This document shows positions 7,065 to 15,555 of a stretch of DNA of 64,000 nucleotides, in pieces. The notes under the pieces were generated by a model that saw nothing but the letters and a program-made list of their open reading frames with translations, was not told the DNA's origin and searched no databases. This DNA comes from CAZFLD01 sp964519835. Lineage in GTDB: Bacteria; Spirochaetota; Spirochaetia; DSM-27196; CAZFLD01. Position 1 is the first letter of the stretch, and each line of letters opens with the position of its first letter. Position numbers and translations under genes: made by a program. The stretch is from contig CAZFLD010000001.1 in NCBI GenBank assembly GCA_964519835.1, positions 85,293-149,292 on the forward strand. Direction: 5' to 3'.

Positions 7065-8225
7065 CTAACGTGTTACCTCCCCTCCGGTGTTGGTTAGGTC
7101 TCTGCTGTAGATTCGGTGAGTTTTGTAGTGCTCGGCACCCCAGTGCTCGAGAAAATTCCTCAGCGGGTAGTTTTGCTCGAGAATCCACGAAAACTCGGCG
7201 CCCTTTATGCCCGCGGCTTCCCCACGCGTGTACAGCTCGTACACAAAAGCCGCGTCGATACCCTTGTTCTGGTGCTCCGGCATGACGCCAAGGGCCGCGA
7301 TTCGGATAATGTCGACCTTTTTTCGGCCCGCAAGAAGCTTGAAAAGCCCCGTCGGGAGGAGACGGCCGTTCATTTTGATAAAGATCTGGTTGAAATCGGG
7401 TATCGGCATGGCAAAGCCGACCGGCTTTTCGTCGATGTAGGCGATAAAGGTGAGCTCCGGCATAAGGACAAGCTTGAGGTCCTCCGCCAAATAGGCGAAC
7501 TCCTCCTTTGTCCACGGTACAAATCCCCAATTGTCCGCCCACGCGACGTTCCAGATGTCCCTGACCTGGTCGATGGCTTCAAAGAGCGTTTTTTTGCTTA
7601 CCGCGCGCACCTCAAAACCGTGGCGCTTACGTGCAATCTCTTGCACTCGCCTGATTTTGTCGCTCAACGGCAGCTCCGTCGTCATCGTATAGGAGTATAG
7701 ATCGACTTCTTTTGCCAGGTTCTGCCCGTCCATCAACGCCGGATAGTACGGTGCATTCCAACCCATCTTGATAACCGGCGGGATCTCGAAATTGTTGATG
7801 AGCACCCCGAGGGTGTAGTTGGGCGAGAGATTGACCGGCCCAAACATCTTTGCCATCCCGTGCCCGCGCAGATAGTCCGCGGCGCTGTCTATCAATGCGC
7901 CGGCAACGTCGTGGTCGTCGATGGCCTCGAAAAAACCAAAATACCCCACCTTCTCTTTGTGATAGTCGATGTAGTTGAAGTCGATTATCGCTGCGATTCT
8001 GCCGACTATCTTGTTGTCACGGTAGGCTAGGTAGAATTCCACGTCGGCGTGCTTGTAGAACGGATCGCGGGACTTCTCAACGGCATGCTTTTCGTCCATC
8101 ACAAGCGGGGGGACCCATTTGTCGTAGTATGAGTTCGCGCCGCGGTATATCTTCCACGGAAAAAGCGCAAAACTCTTGGCCTCGGCTTTCCCCGAGACCG
8201 GTCGAACTTCGATTGTGCCTGACAT
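7065..8225 (-). CDS. GNAT-fold N-acyltransferase-like protein (YghO family-like)
   Basis: A 386-aa soluble protein and the first gene of the operon. The C-terminal half carries an acetyltransferase-like stretch (IRIAALGVMPEHQNKGIDAA, resembling the acyl-CoA-binding loop R/Q-x-x-G-x-G/A), and an N-terminal GNAT-like half suggests a tandem fold. From memory it resembles the YghO-like family, to which bacterial ceramide synthases (bCerS) are related; this is recall, not a search. The inferred role is to transfer the acyl chain made by the operon to an amine. ATG 8225 was preferred because GGAGG sits five bases upstream; a GTG at 8231 is possible. Confidence 0.6.
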   Translation of the reverse strand: MSGTIEVRPVSGKAEAKSFALFPWKIYRGANSYYDKWVPPLVMDEKHAVEKSRDPFYKHADVEFYLAYRDNKIVGRIAAIIDFNYIDYHKEKVGYFGFFEAIDDHDVAGALIDSAADYLRGHGMAKMFGPVNLSPNYTLGVLINNFEIPPVIKMGWNAPYYPALMDGQNLAKEVDLYSYTMTTELPLSDKIRRVQEIARKRHGFEVRAVSKKTLFEAIDQVRDIWNVAWADNWGFVPWTKEEFAYLAEDLKLVLMPELTFIAYIDEKPVGFAMPIPDFNQIFIKMNGRLLPTGLFKLLAGRKKVDIIRIAALGVMPEHQNKGIDAAFVYELYTRGEAAGIKGAEFSWILEQNYPLRNFLEHWGAEHYKTHRIYSRDLTNTGGEVTR

Positions 8226-8245
8226 CGCCACCTCCAGGTTCCGCT

Positions 8246-8274
8246 ATTGTATAGTTGCTTGAGTGGCGATGCAA
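8246..8274 (-). promoter_or_regulatory. Candidate promoter of the lipid operon
   Basis: On the minus strand TTGCAT (8274-8269) and TACAAT (8251-8246) are separated by 17 bases. The -10 matches the consensus at five of six positions; the -35 is weak. It is followed by GGAGG and the ATG of the acyltransferase gene. Confidence 0.4.
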
Positions 8275-8458
8275 ACTGGAAACTTCGTGAACTGATCCAA
8301 AGTCTGTTAGTTCCAGTAACGGTGGTGTTTCTGCGGTACAGAATTGTGATGGCGCATCTTCTCGCTCGAGCCGGTTTGTCGGTCCGAGCTCCGGAAATAA
8401 GTGCGGATGCTCGAGCAACCGGACCGATGGTCCACGCCGGCCGGGGTAACGATAGTGC

Positions 8459-8487
8459 TTGCCTGAGGGCTTGTCGGAAGCTACATT
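8459..8487 (+). promoter_or_regulatory. Candidate ferritin promoter
   Basis: TTGCCT (8459-8464) and TACATT (8482-8487) have a 17-base spacer, matching sigma-70-type boxes at four of six positions each. A leader of about 50 bases with GGAG precedes the ferritin ATG. I see no clear Fur box. Confidence 0.35.
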
Positions 8488-8541
8488 TCTAGGCGGAACA
8501 AGAGACGGATTCTATCGAAACACGCAAGGAGCGCTACAAAG

Positions 8542-9054
8542 ATGAAACTGAGCGATACCATTCACAACGCACTAAACGAGCAACTTGGCCGGGAGCTGCG
8601 CGCACACTTTTTGTACCGCGCCATCTCTTTCGACCTCTATGACAAAGGCTATCTGGGCTTTTCCGCTTGGATGGATCAGCATGCGAAAGAGGAGTACGGT
8701 CACGCCGAGAAAATCATCGCCTATTTGAAGCAGAAGGACGCCCGTGTGTCGCTTTCCAAGATCGATGTTAGTGGTAAGGCTTGGGAAACCGTAAAAGAGG
8801 CCGTTGAGGCTGCCCTCGGACATGAGCAATGGCTAACCGAACAGATCCACAAAGTCCACGACTTGGCAACCTCTGAGAACGACAAGACGACAACCATTCT
8901 TATGGACTGGTTTGTTGAAGAGCAAAAAGAAGAAGAGATGGTAGTCCACTCTTTGCTCAAGCGGATGGGGCTGACCGAGTTCTCGCCGGTGGGGCTTATG
9001 GTCATCGACACGGAGCTGCGGGCCCAAGTTCCCGCAGCTACCGGAGAAGAATAG
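8542..9054 (+). CDS. ftnA: Non-haem ferritin
   Basis: 170 aa, the usual bacterial ferritin length, predicted all-helical. Ferroxidase-centre residues fit E18, E51 and H54 (EEYGHAEK), E95 (GHEQWLTEQ) and the EEQ motif near 126-128. It stores iron as ferric mineral in a 24-mer and limits Fenton chemistry. There is no haem-ligating Met pattern of bacterioferritin that I can see. It is monocistronic, with GGAG about ten bases before ATG. Confidence 0.92.
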   Translation: MKLSDTIHNALNEQLGRELRAHFLYRAISFDLYDKGYLGFSAWMDQHAKEEYGHAEKIIAYLKQKDARVSLSKIDVSGKAWETVKEAVEAALGHEQWLTEQIHKVHDLATSENDKTTTILMDWFVEEQKEEEMVVHSLLKRMGLTEFSPVGLMVIDTELRAQVPAATGEE

Positions 9055-9099
9055 GACGGTCCGGTGCGGCTCAACTCGTACATGCGGGATCCGGCCGAA

Positions 9100-10194
9100 T
9101 TACGATAGCAGCGTTATCCTGCTGAAAATGTAGTCCAGGTTCTCCTCTTTCATCACCACTCGAAAGTAAGGGGTGGCGTGAAGTCGCCGAGCGTTGTAGG
9201 TATCGGATTTCAGATACTTCTCGCTCCGGCGGCTGTCGAACCAGTGAACGAGCGCGATCTGGCCGTGGACGATCTCCAAGCAGGTCATTCCCCGCTTTCC
9301 GACGACGGTGCCCGAGTTGAACATACACGGAACGACGAGGTTGGCGTTGTAGAGGCTTGCCACCTCCGCATGGCGGCCGTCGTGCTCCCGGATGTGGCGC
9401 AACTCCTTTTTGTAGCTCTCGATGCGCGACTCGATACCTCTCCTTTTGTTGCTTCCCGCCTTGGGGTATTTCCGACACAAGCGCTCGATCTCAAACTTGA
9501 TCGTATCCACCTTAGACATGGACTCAAAAAGGGGGCGATGTGTGTGGCCGATGATCGACATGACTTTGCGTCGGCTGGCGAACTCGTATACACGCCTTTC
9601 GGTGCGGAAGCGCTTCATGCTGTTGTGAGCCACCGAGTAGTTTTTGATCTTCAACGGGTTGGCGATGTAGCGGAGACCAAACTCGACCCACCGGTTGTGG
9701 TGAACAAATGTCTTTGAGGTCTGGTGACCATGAAAGACAAAGACATCGTGGTCGCCGTATGCAAAGCGAAGTCCCTCGTGGAGCACCATCTCGTCCGGCC
9801 GGTGGCGGGTAAGATCGAAGTCGTGATTCCCAAAAATGCGATAGAATCTGCCCTCGTTCTCAAATGCCTCAAACAGGGCATAGGCGCCGGCCCAGCGCTG
9901 CATGATGTCGGGTAGCCGGAAACGCTGGAGCTCCTCTATGTCGCCATTTAGGATCAACGTGTGGCCGGCTGGAAAGTAGTGTTGGCCGAGGACGGAGATA
10001 AACATATCCGAGTTCTCGGCGAAATCATCGGTTCCCGAGCCGTTGCCGAGGTGGAGGTCGCTGAAAATAACGTATCTATCGCCGTTGGTCAGGGGACGCC
10101 GTTCGAGCCGACGGTAGAGTCGGCTCAAGTTCGCAAAGCTAAAGACCTCGCGGTTCATCCGTTCCGCGGGGACGTTGATGCTCATGGCGGTCAC
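9100..10194 (-). CDS. Calcineurin-like metallophosphoesterase
   Basis: 364 aa with the ordered metallophosphatase motifs: D46-x-H48 (FSDLHLG), GD at 84-85 (LNGDIEE), GNHD at 122-125, and GHTH near 229. Two later histidines are in HGHQ and in VHWF. The layout resembles UDP-2,3-diacylglucosamine hydrolase-type enzymes, but the protein is longer and has a Lys/Arg-rich helical insertion (about 245-280). The substrate is unknown. The GTG start at 10194 has AAGGT upstream; ATG 10185 is an alternative. It is transcribed away from the next gene. Confidence 0.8.
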   Translation of the reverse strand: MTAMSINVPAERMNREVFSFANLSRLYRRLERRPLTNGDRYVIFSDLHLGNGSGTDDFAENSDMFISVLGQHYFPAGHTLILNGDIEELQRFRLPDIMQRWAGAYALFEAFENEGRFYRIFGNHDFDLTRHRPDEMVLHEGLRFAYGDHDVFVFHGHQTSKTFVHHNRWVEFGLRYIANPLKIKNYSVAHNSMKRFRTERRVYEFASRRKVMSIIGHTHRPLFESMSKVDTIKFEIERLCRKYPKAGSNKRRGIESRIESYKKELRHIREHDGRHAEVASLYNANLVVPCMFNSGTVVGKRGMTCLEIVHGQIALVHWFDSRRSEKYLKSDTYNARRLHATPYFRVVMKEENLDYIFSRITLLS

Positions 10195-10271
10195 ACTATC
10201 AGACCTTGAGCGGAGTCACCATCGGTCCGATACTCTGTTAAAGCCCCCTCAATGGTGGTAGGATTAGAATC

Positions 10272-12128
10272 GTGAGTGACACGTTTTCGAACAACCGAAA
10301 TCCTCCTGAATACGTCACTTACGACGACAAGGCGCGGGAAGAGTTCCTGTCCCAGCACGGCAGTTTTGCTCCGGAGGAACGGGATGCATTTCACAAGATT
10401 TGCCGCAGTTGGGAGGAGCAAATCCCATTCCCTCGTATCGATGAATACCTTACGCGCGGCAGTTTAATCGAGAAGCTTCGGACGGCCCGCCTGGGCGTTG
10501 TTATTACCCAGTTCAAAGACGGCCAGAGAAAGCCAAAGGGGTTGGTGCTCTCGGAGGAAGGGGGCCTGATATTCTACAAGACACTGCTCGAGGAAGAGTA
10601 CGTGGGCTTGCAGGAATCAATTGCTAACCCTTTGCCGACGGAGAAGGTGCTTTCTGATACCGACTTAGCAATCCCCGAGAGTCATATCACGGATACCTCG
10701 TTTGAGGGGCTTGTTGAGCGCGTCGGAGGTATGGCGAAAGACGTGTCCGCGATCTATCGGTTGGACCTTGGCGGCGGCGAGCGGCTTTTACTTCCGTCCA
10801 GCCGCGTAAAGTCCGCCCTCGCCTTGGCGATCGCTCGGCTGAAGTATCACTTTCAAAGCGCAAACCTGATGTCCGAGGTCGCCCGGATTCTCAATTCGAG
10901 TGTTATGGAAATCAAGTCCCAGATCGAGTCGAAGGAGATGGCTCGGTGGAAGCAGATATGTGATGCCGTCTCCGAGAACAGGGGTGACCTCGAGCAACGA
11001 AAGGGGCTGGCGGTCGACGAACACTTTTTTACCTCTGCTCAGTTCGCCCGCCGGTATATCGAGGGGCAAATTGCGCACAGCAAAAAGCAGCGTGAGCAGC
11101 AGACCGCTCAATCCGACGATATCGCAGCGATCGAGGAGAAGGTGCGGATGGCGCCGACGTTTTTTGTCGATCCGCCGACGGTGTTCTCCTGGCTTGACGA
11201 GTACGAGTCGGAGTACGGCGAGCAGTACCCGAAATTCCGGGAGGCTTTCTTCGAGGATGCAACAACCGCAAAAGAGCGGCGGTCCCTGCCGCAAGTCCTG
11301 TTGGTCGGCAATCGCTACATTCACCGCAACAATGTGTTTCCGGCGTTCAAAAACGATTTCGAAGCACTCAAGCAAACGCTCCGATCCGAGTATCTCGATG
11401 TGATGAAGAACTACCTCCGGGGAATAAAGCACGAAGGTGAGCGGGTTTTCGCGTCGGAGCAGAGTTTTGAGGAAGACATTGCCCGCAGGGTGTCCGACGC
11501 AAACGAGTTTGTGAGTGAGCTTTTGGAGAAGCCGGCGATCCTCGCGGAAGCGTTGATTCACAACGCGAAGAAAAAACGGAGCGTCAAGAGTATCGACGAT
11601 TTAAAGATAGTTATGGCCGACTACTTCCAAGTCGGAACAATGAAGCTCAAAGACATAAGCTACGTATTTGGGCTCTCCATGTTGGAGCTCTTCGACACGG
11701 CATTCCGCGACTCAGCGATACTCCGGCAGATCTGGCTAAAGATCACGGGCCGCGCAGAGACACTCCGGGATGCCTTTGCCCGTCTCACGTCCCAAGTCTA
11801 CGGCAACCCCAAAAACCGGCTGGGCGGGGGGAAGCAGTTTTCCAGCGACAGGCATGTTGCGGTCGAGCCAAAGGTCGCCGGGGACGGGGCGGCAGCCTCA
11901 GGCTCAGTTTCAGCTTATGGGCCACGCACCGCATCACAGAATGTTTCGACCAAGCGTGGATCGACTCGGCCCGCGCCGAACTCCCGCGAGAAGTCGACGG
12001 GCGCCAAAAAAGGAAAACGAGATAGGCCAAAGGGCAAACAGCCCGTTATCATCAAGCAGAAAAAGCCCTACAACGAGAAAGAGCGGAACGAGGCCTGGGA
12101 CAACTTCAAAAAGACGCTCAGCGAATAA
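10272..12128 (+). CDS. Unknown 618-aa protein with basic C-terminus
   Basis: I do not recognise this family. It is mostly predicted helical and soluble, with no signal peptide or membrane segment. The last ~100 residues (from about 505) are low-complexity, rich in Lys, Arg, Ser and Pro (AKKGKRDRPKGK), suggesting nucleic-acid or membrane-surface contact. The GTG start at 10272 follows a weak TAGGA. Its stop shares one base with the ATG of the downstream flavoprotein (TAATG at 12126-12130), so the two are translationally coupled and probably act together. Confidence 0.75.
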   Translation: MSDTFSNNRNPPEYVTYDDKAREEFLSQHGSFAPEERDAFHKICRSWEEQIPFPRIDEYLTRGSLIEKLRTARLGVVITQFKDGQRKPKGLVLSEEGGLIFYKTLLEEEYVGLQESIANPLPTEKVLSDTDLAIPESHITDTSFEGLVERVGGMAKDVSAIYRLDLGGGERLLLPSSRVKSALALAIARLKYHFQSANLMSEVARILNSSVMEIKSQIESKEMARWKQICDAVSENRGDLEQRKGLAVDEHFFTSAQFARRYIEGQIAHSKKQREQQTAQSDDIAAIEEKVRMAPTFFVDPPTVFSWLDEYESEYGEQYPKFREAFFEDATTAKERRSLPQVLLVGNRYIHRNNVFPAFKNDFEALKQTLRSEYLDVMKNYLRGIKHEGERVFASEQSFEEDIARRVSDANEFVSELLEKPAILAEALIHNAKKKRSVKSIDDLKIVMADYFQVGTMKLKDISYVFGLSMLELFDTAFRDSAILRQIWLKITGRAETLRDAFARLTSQVYGNPKNRLGGGKQFSSDRHVAVEPKVAGDGAAASGSVSAYGPRTASQNVSTKRGSTRPAPNSREKSTGAKKGKRDRPKGKQPVIIKQKKPYNEKERNEAWDNFKKTLSE

Positions 12129-13339
12129 TGTACGACTGGATTATTGTTGGGAGCGGGGTTCACGGACTGCTCCATGCGAATGTATTGTTGCGAGTGCGCG
12201 ACGTTCGCCCCGAGGCCGTGTGTATTGTCGATCCACACCCACGGCCGCTGCAGCGTTGGAACCACCGCCTCGCCAACGCCGGCGCCGCATACCTTCGAAG
12301 CCCCGGTGCCCACACCTTGGAGCCCGACTTCGCCGCAATTGTTCGCTTTGCTCAAAACCGGCCGAGCTTTCCGGCACCGTTTATGGATCCGTATAGGAGG
12401 CCGTCCACGCAGCTTTTCACCGCGTACGCCGACTCGCTCCTTGCTCGGATGCCCCTCGACACCATGCTGCGGCGCGGCGTCGTGGAAGAGATCCGCCTCG
12501 AGGGCGAAACGGTGATTGCGGAGACCTCCACCGGCACGCTTCGCTCTCGTAGGCTGATCCTGGCGGTAGGCAAATCGGAGCAGCTGGAGATTCCGCAGTG
12601 GGCGGAGTCCTTGGCGGCGAGGGGTGGCGAGGTCAACCATGTGTACGACCCGCAGTTCCGCCTCAGCGCGTTCACGACGCGGGGTCGGTGTGTTGTGGTC
12701 GGCGGCGGTATCGGCGCCGCTCAGGTTGCGCTTGCACTGGCGCGGCAGGGCGCTGAAGTCGATGTGTTGTCGCGGAGGCCAATAGCCGTTTCCATGTTCG
12801 ATAGTGAGCCGTGCTTTATCGGGCCAAAGTGCCTCCGGGCCTTTCGTAATACCGCCTCATCCGAGGAACGGCGGGCGATGATACAAGAGGCCCGGCGACC
12901 GGGCACCGTACCCCGGTTTGTCTACGACGAGCTTATGTCCGCCGTAGACGCAGGGCGGATTCGACTGTACATCGGAGAGGTGAGTGATACCGCAATCCAA
13001 CCGGACGGTAAACCCCGGCAAATCGGGCTCTTTACCGGTAAGGAGGCGATTCGATGCGCGTCGGTTATCCTCGCCACGGGCTATCGCGATGCCGTTCCCG
13101 CCGCCGCCCTCATGGACCGATTGTCGGACCGATACGGCTTCCCGCGGACCCCCGACGGGTATCCCCTCGCGGCGCCGACTCTCGAATGGGGCGGCGGCAT
13201 CTACCTGACCGGTTCCCTGGCGGAGCTCGAGCTCGGGCCGCCGGCGCCGAATATCATTGGTGCCCACAACGCCGCCCGTGCCATGTTGGGAGTGCTCAGC
13301 TGGAAGTTTGCGCGCAATACCGCGCGGTCCGACTACTGA
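12128..13339 (+). CDS. FAD/NAD(P)-binding oxidoreductase, monooxygenase-like
   Basis: 403 aa. The FAD motif GSGVHG is at residues 8-13, a second dinucleotide motif VVGGGIGAAQ lies near 195, and an ATGY motif (LATGYR) near 315 is typical of flavin N-monooxygenases (SidA/IucD/PvdA) and FMOs. It probably uses NAD(P)H and FAD in the cytoplasm; the substrate is unknown. There is no siderophore gene nearby. Start coupling to the 618-aa protein suggests a two-gene unit. Confidence 0.72.
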   Translation: MYDWIIVGSGVHGLLHANVLLRVRDVRPEAVCIVDPHPRPLQRWNHRLANAGAAYLRSPGAHTLEPDFAAIVRFAQNRPSFPAPFMDPYRRPSTQLFTAYADSLLARMPLDTMLRRGVVEEIRLEGETVIAETSTGTLRSRRLILAVGKSEQLEIPQWAESLAARGGEVNHVYDPQFRLSAFTTRGRCVVVGGGIGAAQVALALARQGAEVDVLSRRPIAVSMFDSEPCFIGPKCLRAFRNTASSEERRAMIQEARRPGTVPRFVYDELMSAVDAGRIRLYIGEVSDTAIQPDGKPRQIGLFTGKEAIRCASVILATGYRDAVPAAALMDRLSDRYGFPRTPDGYPLAAPTLEWGGGIYLTGSLAELELGPPAPNIIGAHNAARAMLGVLSWKFARNTARSDY

Positions 13340-13369
13340 CAACCACGCCGCCCTTGCGCAGGTACCCAC

Positions 13370-13729
13370 CTAGTAGGGCGACCTGGCCTGTGTGCCGGCG
13401 ATGTGAAGCAGCGTTTTGTCGTTGGTGAGCAGGAGCAAGCCGTGAACACGAGCGCTCGCGAGCACCAGGGCATCCATCCGACTCACGGGGTAGCGGCGCT
13501 CAACAAAGGCGGCTTCGGCCGCGACGGCTTCGTCGACCGGAAGAAAGGAAAAGCGCGGCAGTGTTTCCGCCGCCCTCCCGTAGAGGGCCTTCTCAACACC
13601 AACCATGATTTCAACCCAGCTCACGGCGGAGATGTAACGGCCGGGGGTTGCATCGATGAGCTGCAACGCCTCCTGGCGGCCGTTCACCGCCTCGATAACG
13701 ACGTTTGAGTCGAAGAGCGTGCCGTTCAC
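13370..13729 (-). CDS. PIN-domain ribonuclease, VapC-like
   Basis: 119 aa starting at GTG 13729 (VNGTLFDSN). Acidic PIN residues are D7, E40, D86 and D104 (TND). VapC proteins are Mg-dependent RNases, usually paired with an upstream VapB antitoxin. I find no antitoxin-like reading frame in the ~160 bases upstream or just downstream, so this appears to be an orphan. An open frame extends upstream to 13876, but that part is not protein-like. It is convergent with the flavoprotein gene and divergent from sbcB. Confidence 0.75.
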   Translation of the reverse strand: MNGTLFDSNVVIEAVNGRQEALQLIDATPGRYISAVSWVEIMVGVEKALYGRAAETLPRFSFLPVDEAVAAEAAFVERRYPVSRMDALVLASARVHGLLLLTNDKTLLHIAGTQARSPY

Positions 13730-13892
13730 GGGGTGAGTGTACAGGCCGACGGACGATTTCACCAGAGGTGGCACGTCGTTCTCACCCCCACCGGTGCTGC
13801 GGCGCAGCACTCCTCGGCTTGTACCAACACCCTTTGGACCGGACCACCACGAGCTTGTTGCGGGCCGGCGATGCAACCGTTAGAGTCGAGCG

Positions 13893-15335
13893 ATGGCCGC
13901 GAGCTTTTTGTGGTACGACCTCGAAACCTTCGGTAGGCATCCGCAGTGGGATCGGATTGCTCAGTTCGCCGCCGTGCGGACCGACGGAGGCCTCGTCGAA
14001 ACGGCGGAACCGGTAGTCTGCTACTGCCGATTGAGTCCGGACTATCTCCCTGACCCGGAGTCGTGCCTGGTCACGGGCATTACCCCGGACATTGTCAATG
14101 AGCGCGGCGTCACGGAGCGGGATTTTGCCGCGACTATCCATGGGCAGATGATTCAGCCCGGCACGTGTTCCGTTGGTTACAACAACATTCGATTCGACGA
14201 TGAGTTTGTCCGGGCGTTGTTCTATCGCAACTTCTACGATCCCTACCGCCGCGAATACGAGAAGGGCAACTCGAGGTGGGACATCATCGATCTTCTTCGT
14301 ATGTGCCGTGATCTCAGGCCGGAGGGGATCAACTGGCCAACGGATCATATGGGCAAGCCGACCTTTGCCCTCGAATCGATTGCTCACGCGAACAGCATCG
14401 ACCCCGGAAGCAGCCACGATGCCCGTGCCGACGTTCGCACAACCATCGCGGTTGCCCGCCTTTTGAAGTCAGCTCAACCGAAGCTCTTTGACTACTACTT
14501 AGGTCTCCGATCGAAGGACGAGGTACGGCGCCGACTAAAGCTTCAGGCAATGGACCCGCTGCTCCACACCTCCGGAATGTTCAGCTCTCCTGCGGGCTGT
14601 ACGACCTTGATAATGCCGTTGAGCATCCGCCCCGAGAACGGGAATGCGATTATTTCCTACGACTTGCGTCACGATCCCGGCGATTGGCTCGATGAGCCGA
14701 TAGACGAAGTCAAACGCCGCGTGTTCAGCCGGACCGAGGAATTGGGCGAGCGCGAGCGTATTCCTTTCAAGGAGGTTCACATCAATCGATGTCCCGCCAT
14801 AGCACCGCGCGACACACTTGGTGCCGATCGCGCCGCTGAGCTTGGGCTCGACATCGACGCATGCCTATTGCACGCGGAGAAGCTTCGCCGCCGGCCGGAC
14901 ATCATCCAAAAGATTCGACGAGTCTACGCGGACCCGCCGAAGCGCCGGTCTGAAGATCCTGAGCTGCAGATATACTCGGGGGATTTTTTCCCTGATGAGG
15001 ACAGAGTCGAATTCGAGCAGATCAGGGAGAGCCGTCCCGAAGAGATAAAGGCCAACCCGCCCATGCTCTACGACGCTCGAGGTCCCGTCCTCCTTCGCCG
15101 CTACATTGCGCGAAACTTCCCCGAATCGCTTGACGAACAGGAGTGGGAACGCTGGAAGAGCCACTGCGCCTCGCGTTTGCTGACCCCTGAGCCGAAAAAT
15201 GCCTTGGACTTTGATAGTTTCCGGAGGGCCATCAAGAATCGCCTGGTCCGGGTGGATACGCCGGCTCGCGACAAGGTCATTCTCAAAAAGCTGGACGAGT
15301 ATGCAAGCAAGCTCGAGGCGGAAGTGCTTTTGTAG
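13893..15335 (+). CDS. sbcB: Exodeoxyribonuclease I
   Basis: 480 aa, against 475 in E. coli. DEDDh motifs are D9/E11 in WYDLETFG, GYNNIRFDDE near 90-99, and SHDARADV near 170-177. It degrades single-stranded DNA 3' to 5' in recombination and mismatch repair. The length and C-terminal region are consistent with a full-length ExoI. The start is ATG 13893. It is a single gene, flanked by an opposed PIN gene and an opposed protease gene. Confidence 0.93.
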   Translation: MAASFLWYDLETFGRHPQWDRIAQFAAVRTDGGLVETAEPVVCYCRLSPDYLPDPESCLVTGITPDIVNERGVTERDFAATIHGQMIQPGTCSVGYNNIRFDDEFVRALFYRNFYDPYRREYEKGNSRWDIIDLLRMCRDLRPEGINWPTDHMGKPTFALESIAHANSIDPGSSHDARADVRTTIAVARLLKSAQPKLFDYYLGLRSKDEVRRRLKLQAMDPLLHTSGMFSSPAGCTTLIMPLSIRPENGNAIISYDLRHDPGDWLDEPIDEVKRRVFSRTEELGERERIPFKEVHINRCPAIAPRDTLGADRAAELGLDIDACLLHAEKLRRRPDIIQKIRRVYADPPKRRSEDPELQIYSGDFFPDEDRVEFEQIRESRPEEIKANPPMLYDARGPVLLRRYIARNFPESLDEQEWERWKSHCASRLLTPEPKNALDFDSFRRAIKNRLVRVDTPARDKVILKKLDEYASKLEAEVLL

Positions 15336-15511
15336 AGCGGCGTCGGTTTCCAAGAGCCCGCGGCCGGCGGAGCCGTTGCACGGAGCGGAGCCCGCCCCGG
15401 CCGCAACAGAGGGTGCCCCAAAAAAAGGGGCGACTCGACGACGGTAAGCCGCCGGGCCGCCCCAGGGGGAGTGTGTGCACGGCATTACGCCCATTACCTA
15501 TGCCGTGCATT

Positions 15512-15543
15512 GCACCGCGCCGACTGTGGACCCGGCGCGGTGC
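15512..15543 (-). terminator. GC-rich hairpin after the HtrA gene
   Basis: An 11-bp perfect inverted repeat, GCACCGCGCCG (15512-15522) and CGGCGCGGTGC (15533-15543), with a 10-base loop. It lies 12 bases beyond the protease stop. There is no U-tract on either side, so it may act as an RNA 3'-end stabiliser or a non-canonical terminator. A smaller GCCCC/GGGGC hairpin with an A7 loop lies at 15415-15431. Confidence 0.5.
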
Positions 15544-15555
15544 CGACGGATCGAC

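Larger units (their letters stand above)
8226..8541. other. Divergent intergenic region between acyltransferase operon and ferritin
   Basis: 316 bases with no convincing gene. It holds a candidate promoter for each direction and a 7-bp inverted repeat (ACTGGAA 8275-8281 with TTCCAGT 8311-8317). The middle part (about 8320-8455) shows nothing I can interpret. Confidence 0.7.

Noticed and set aside
10788..11561. A 257-residue minus-strand open frame inside the 618-aa gene
   Set aside because: It is a mirror of the coding strand in a high-GC gene; it has no start signal and no family motif.
13730..13892. A vapB antitoxin gene upstream of the PIN gene
   Set aside because: Frames in this stretch are short, interrupted or lack an AbrB/RHH-like pattern; no ribosome site was seen.
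15415..15431. The GCCCC-A7-GGGGC hairpin as the sbcB terminator
   Set aside because: The As are in the loop, and no T-run follows the stem on either strand; its function is not clear.
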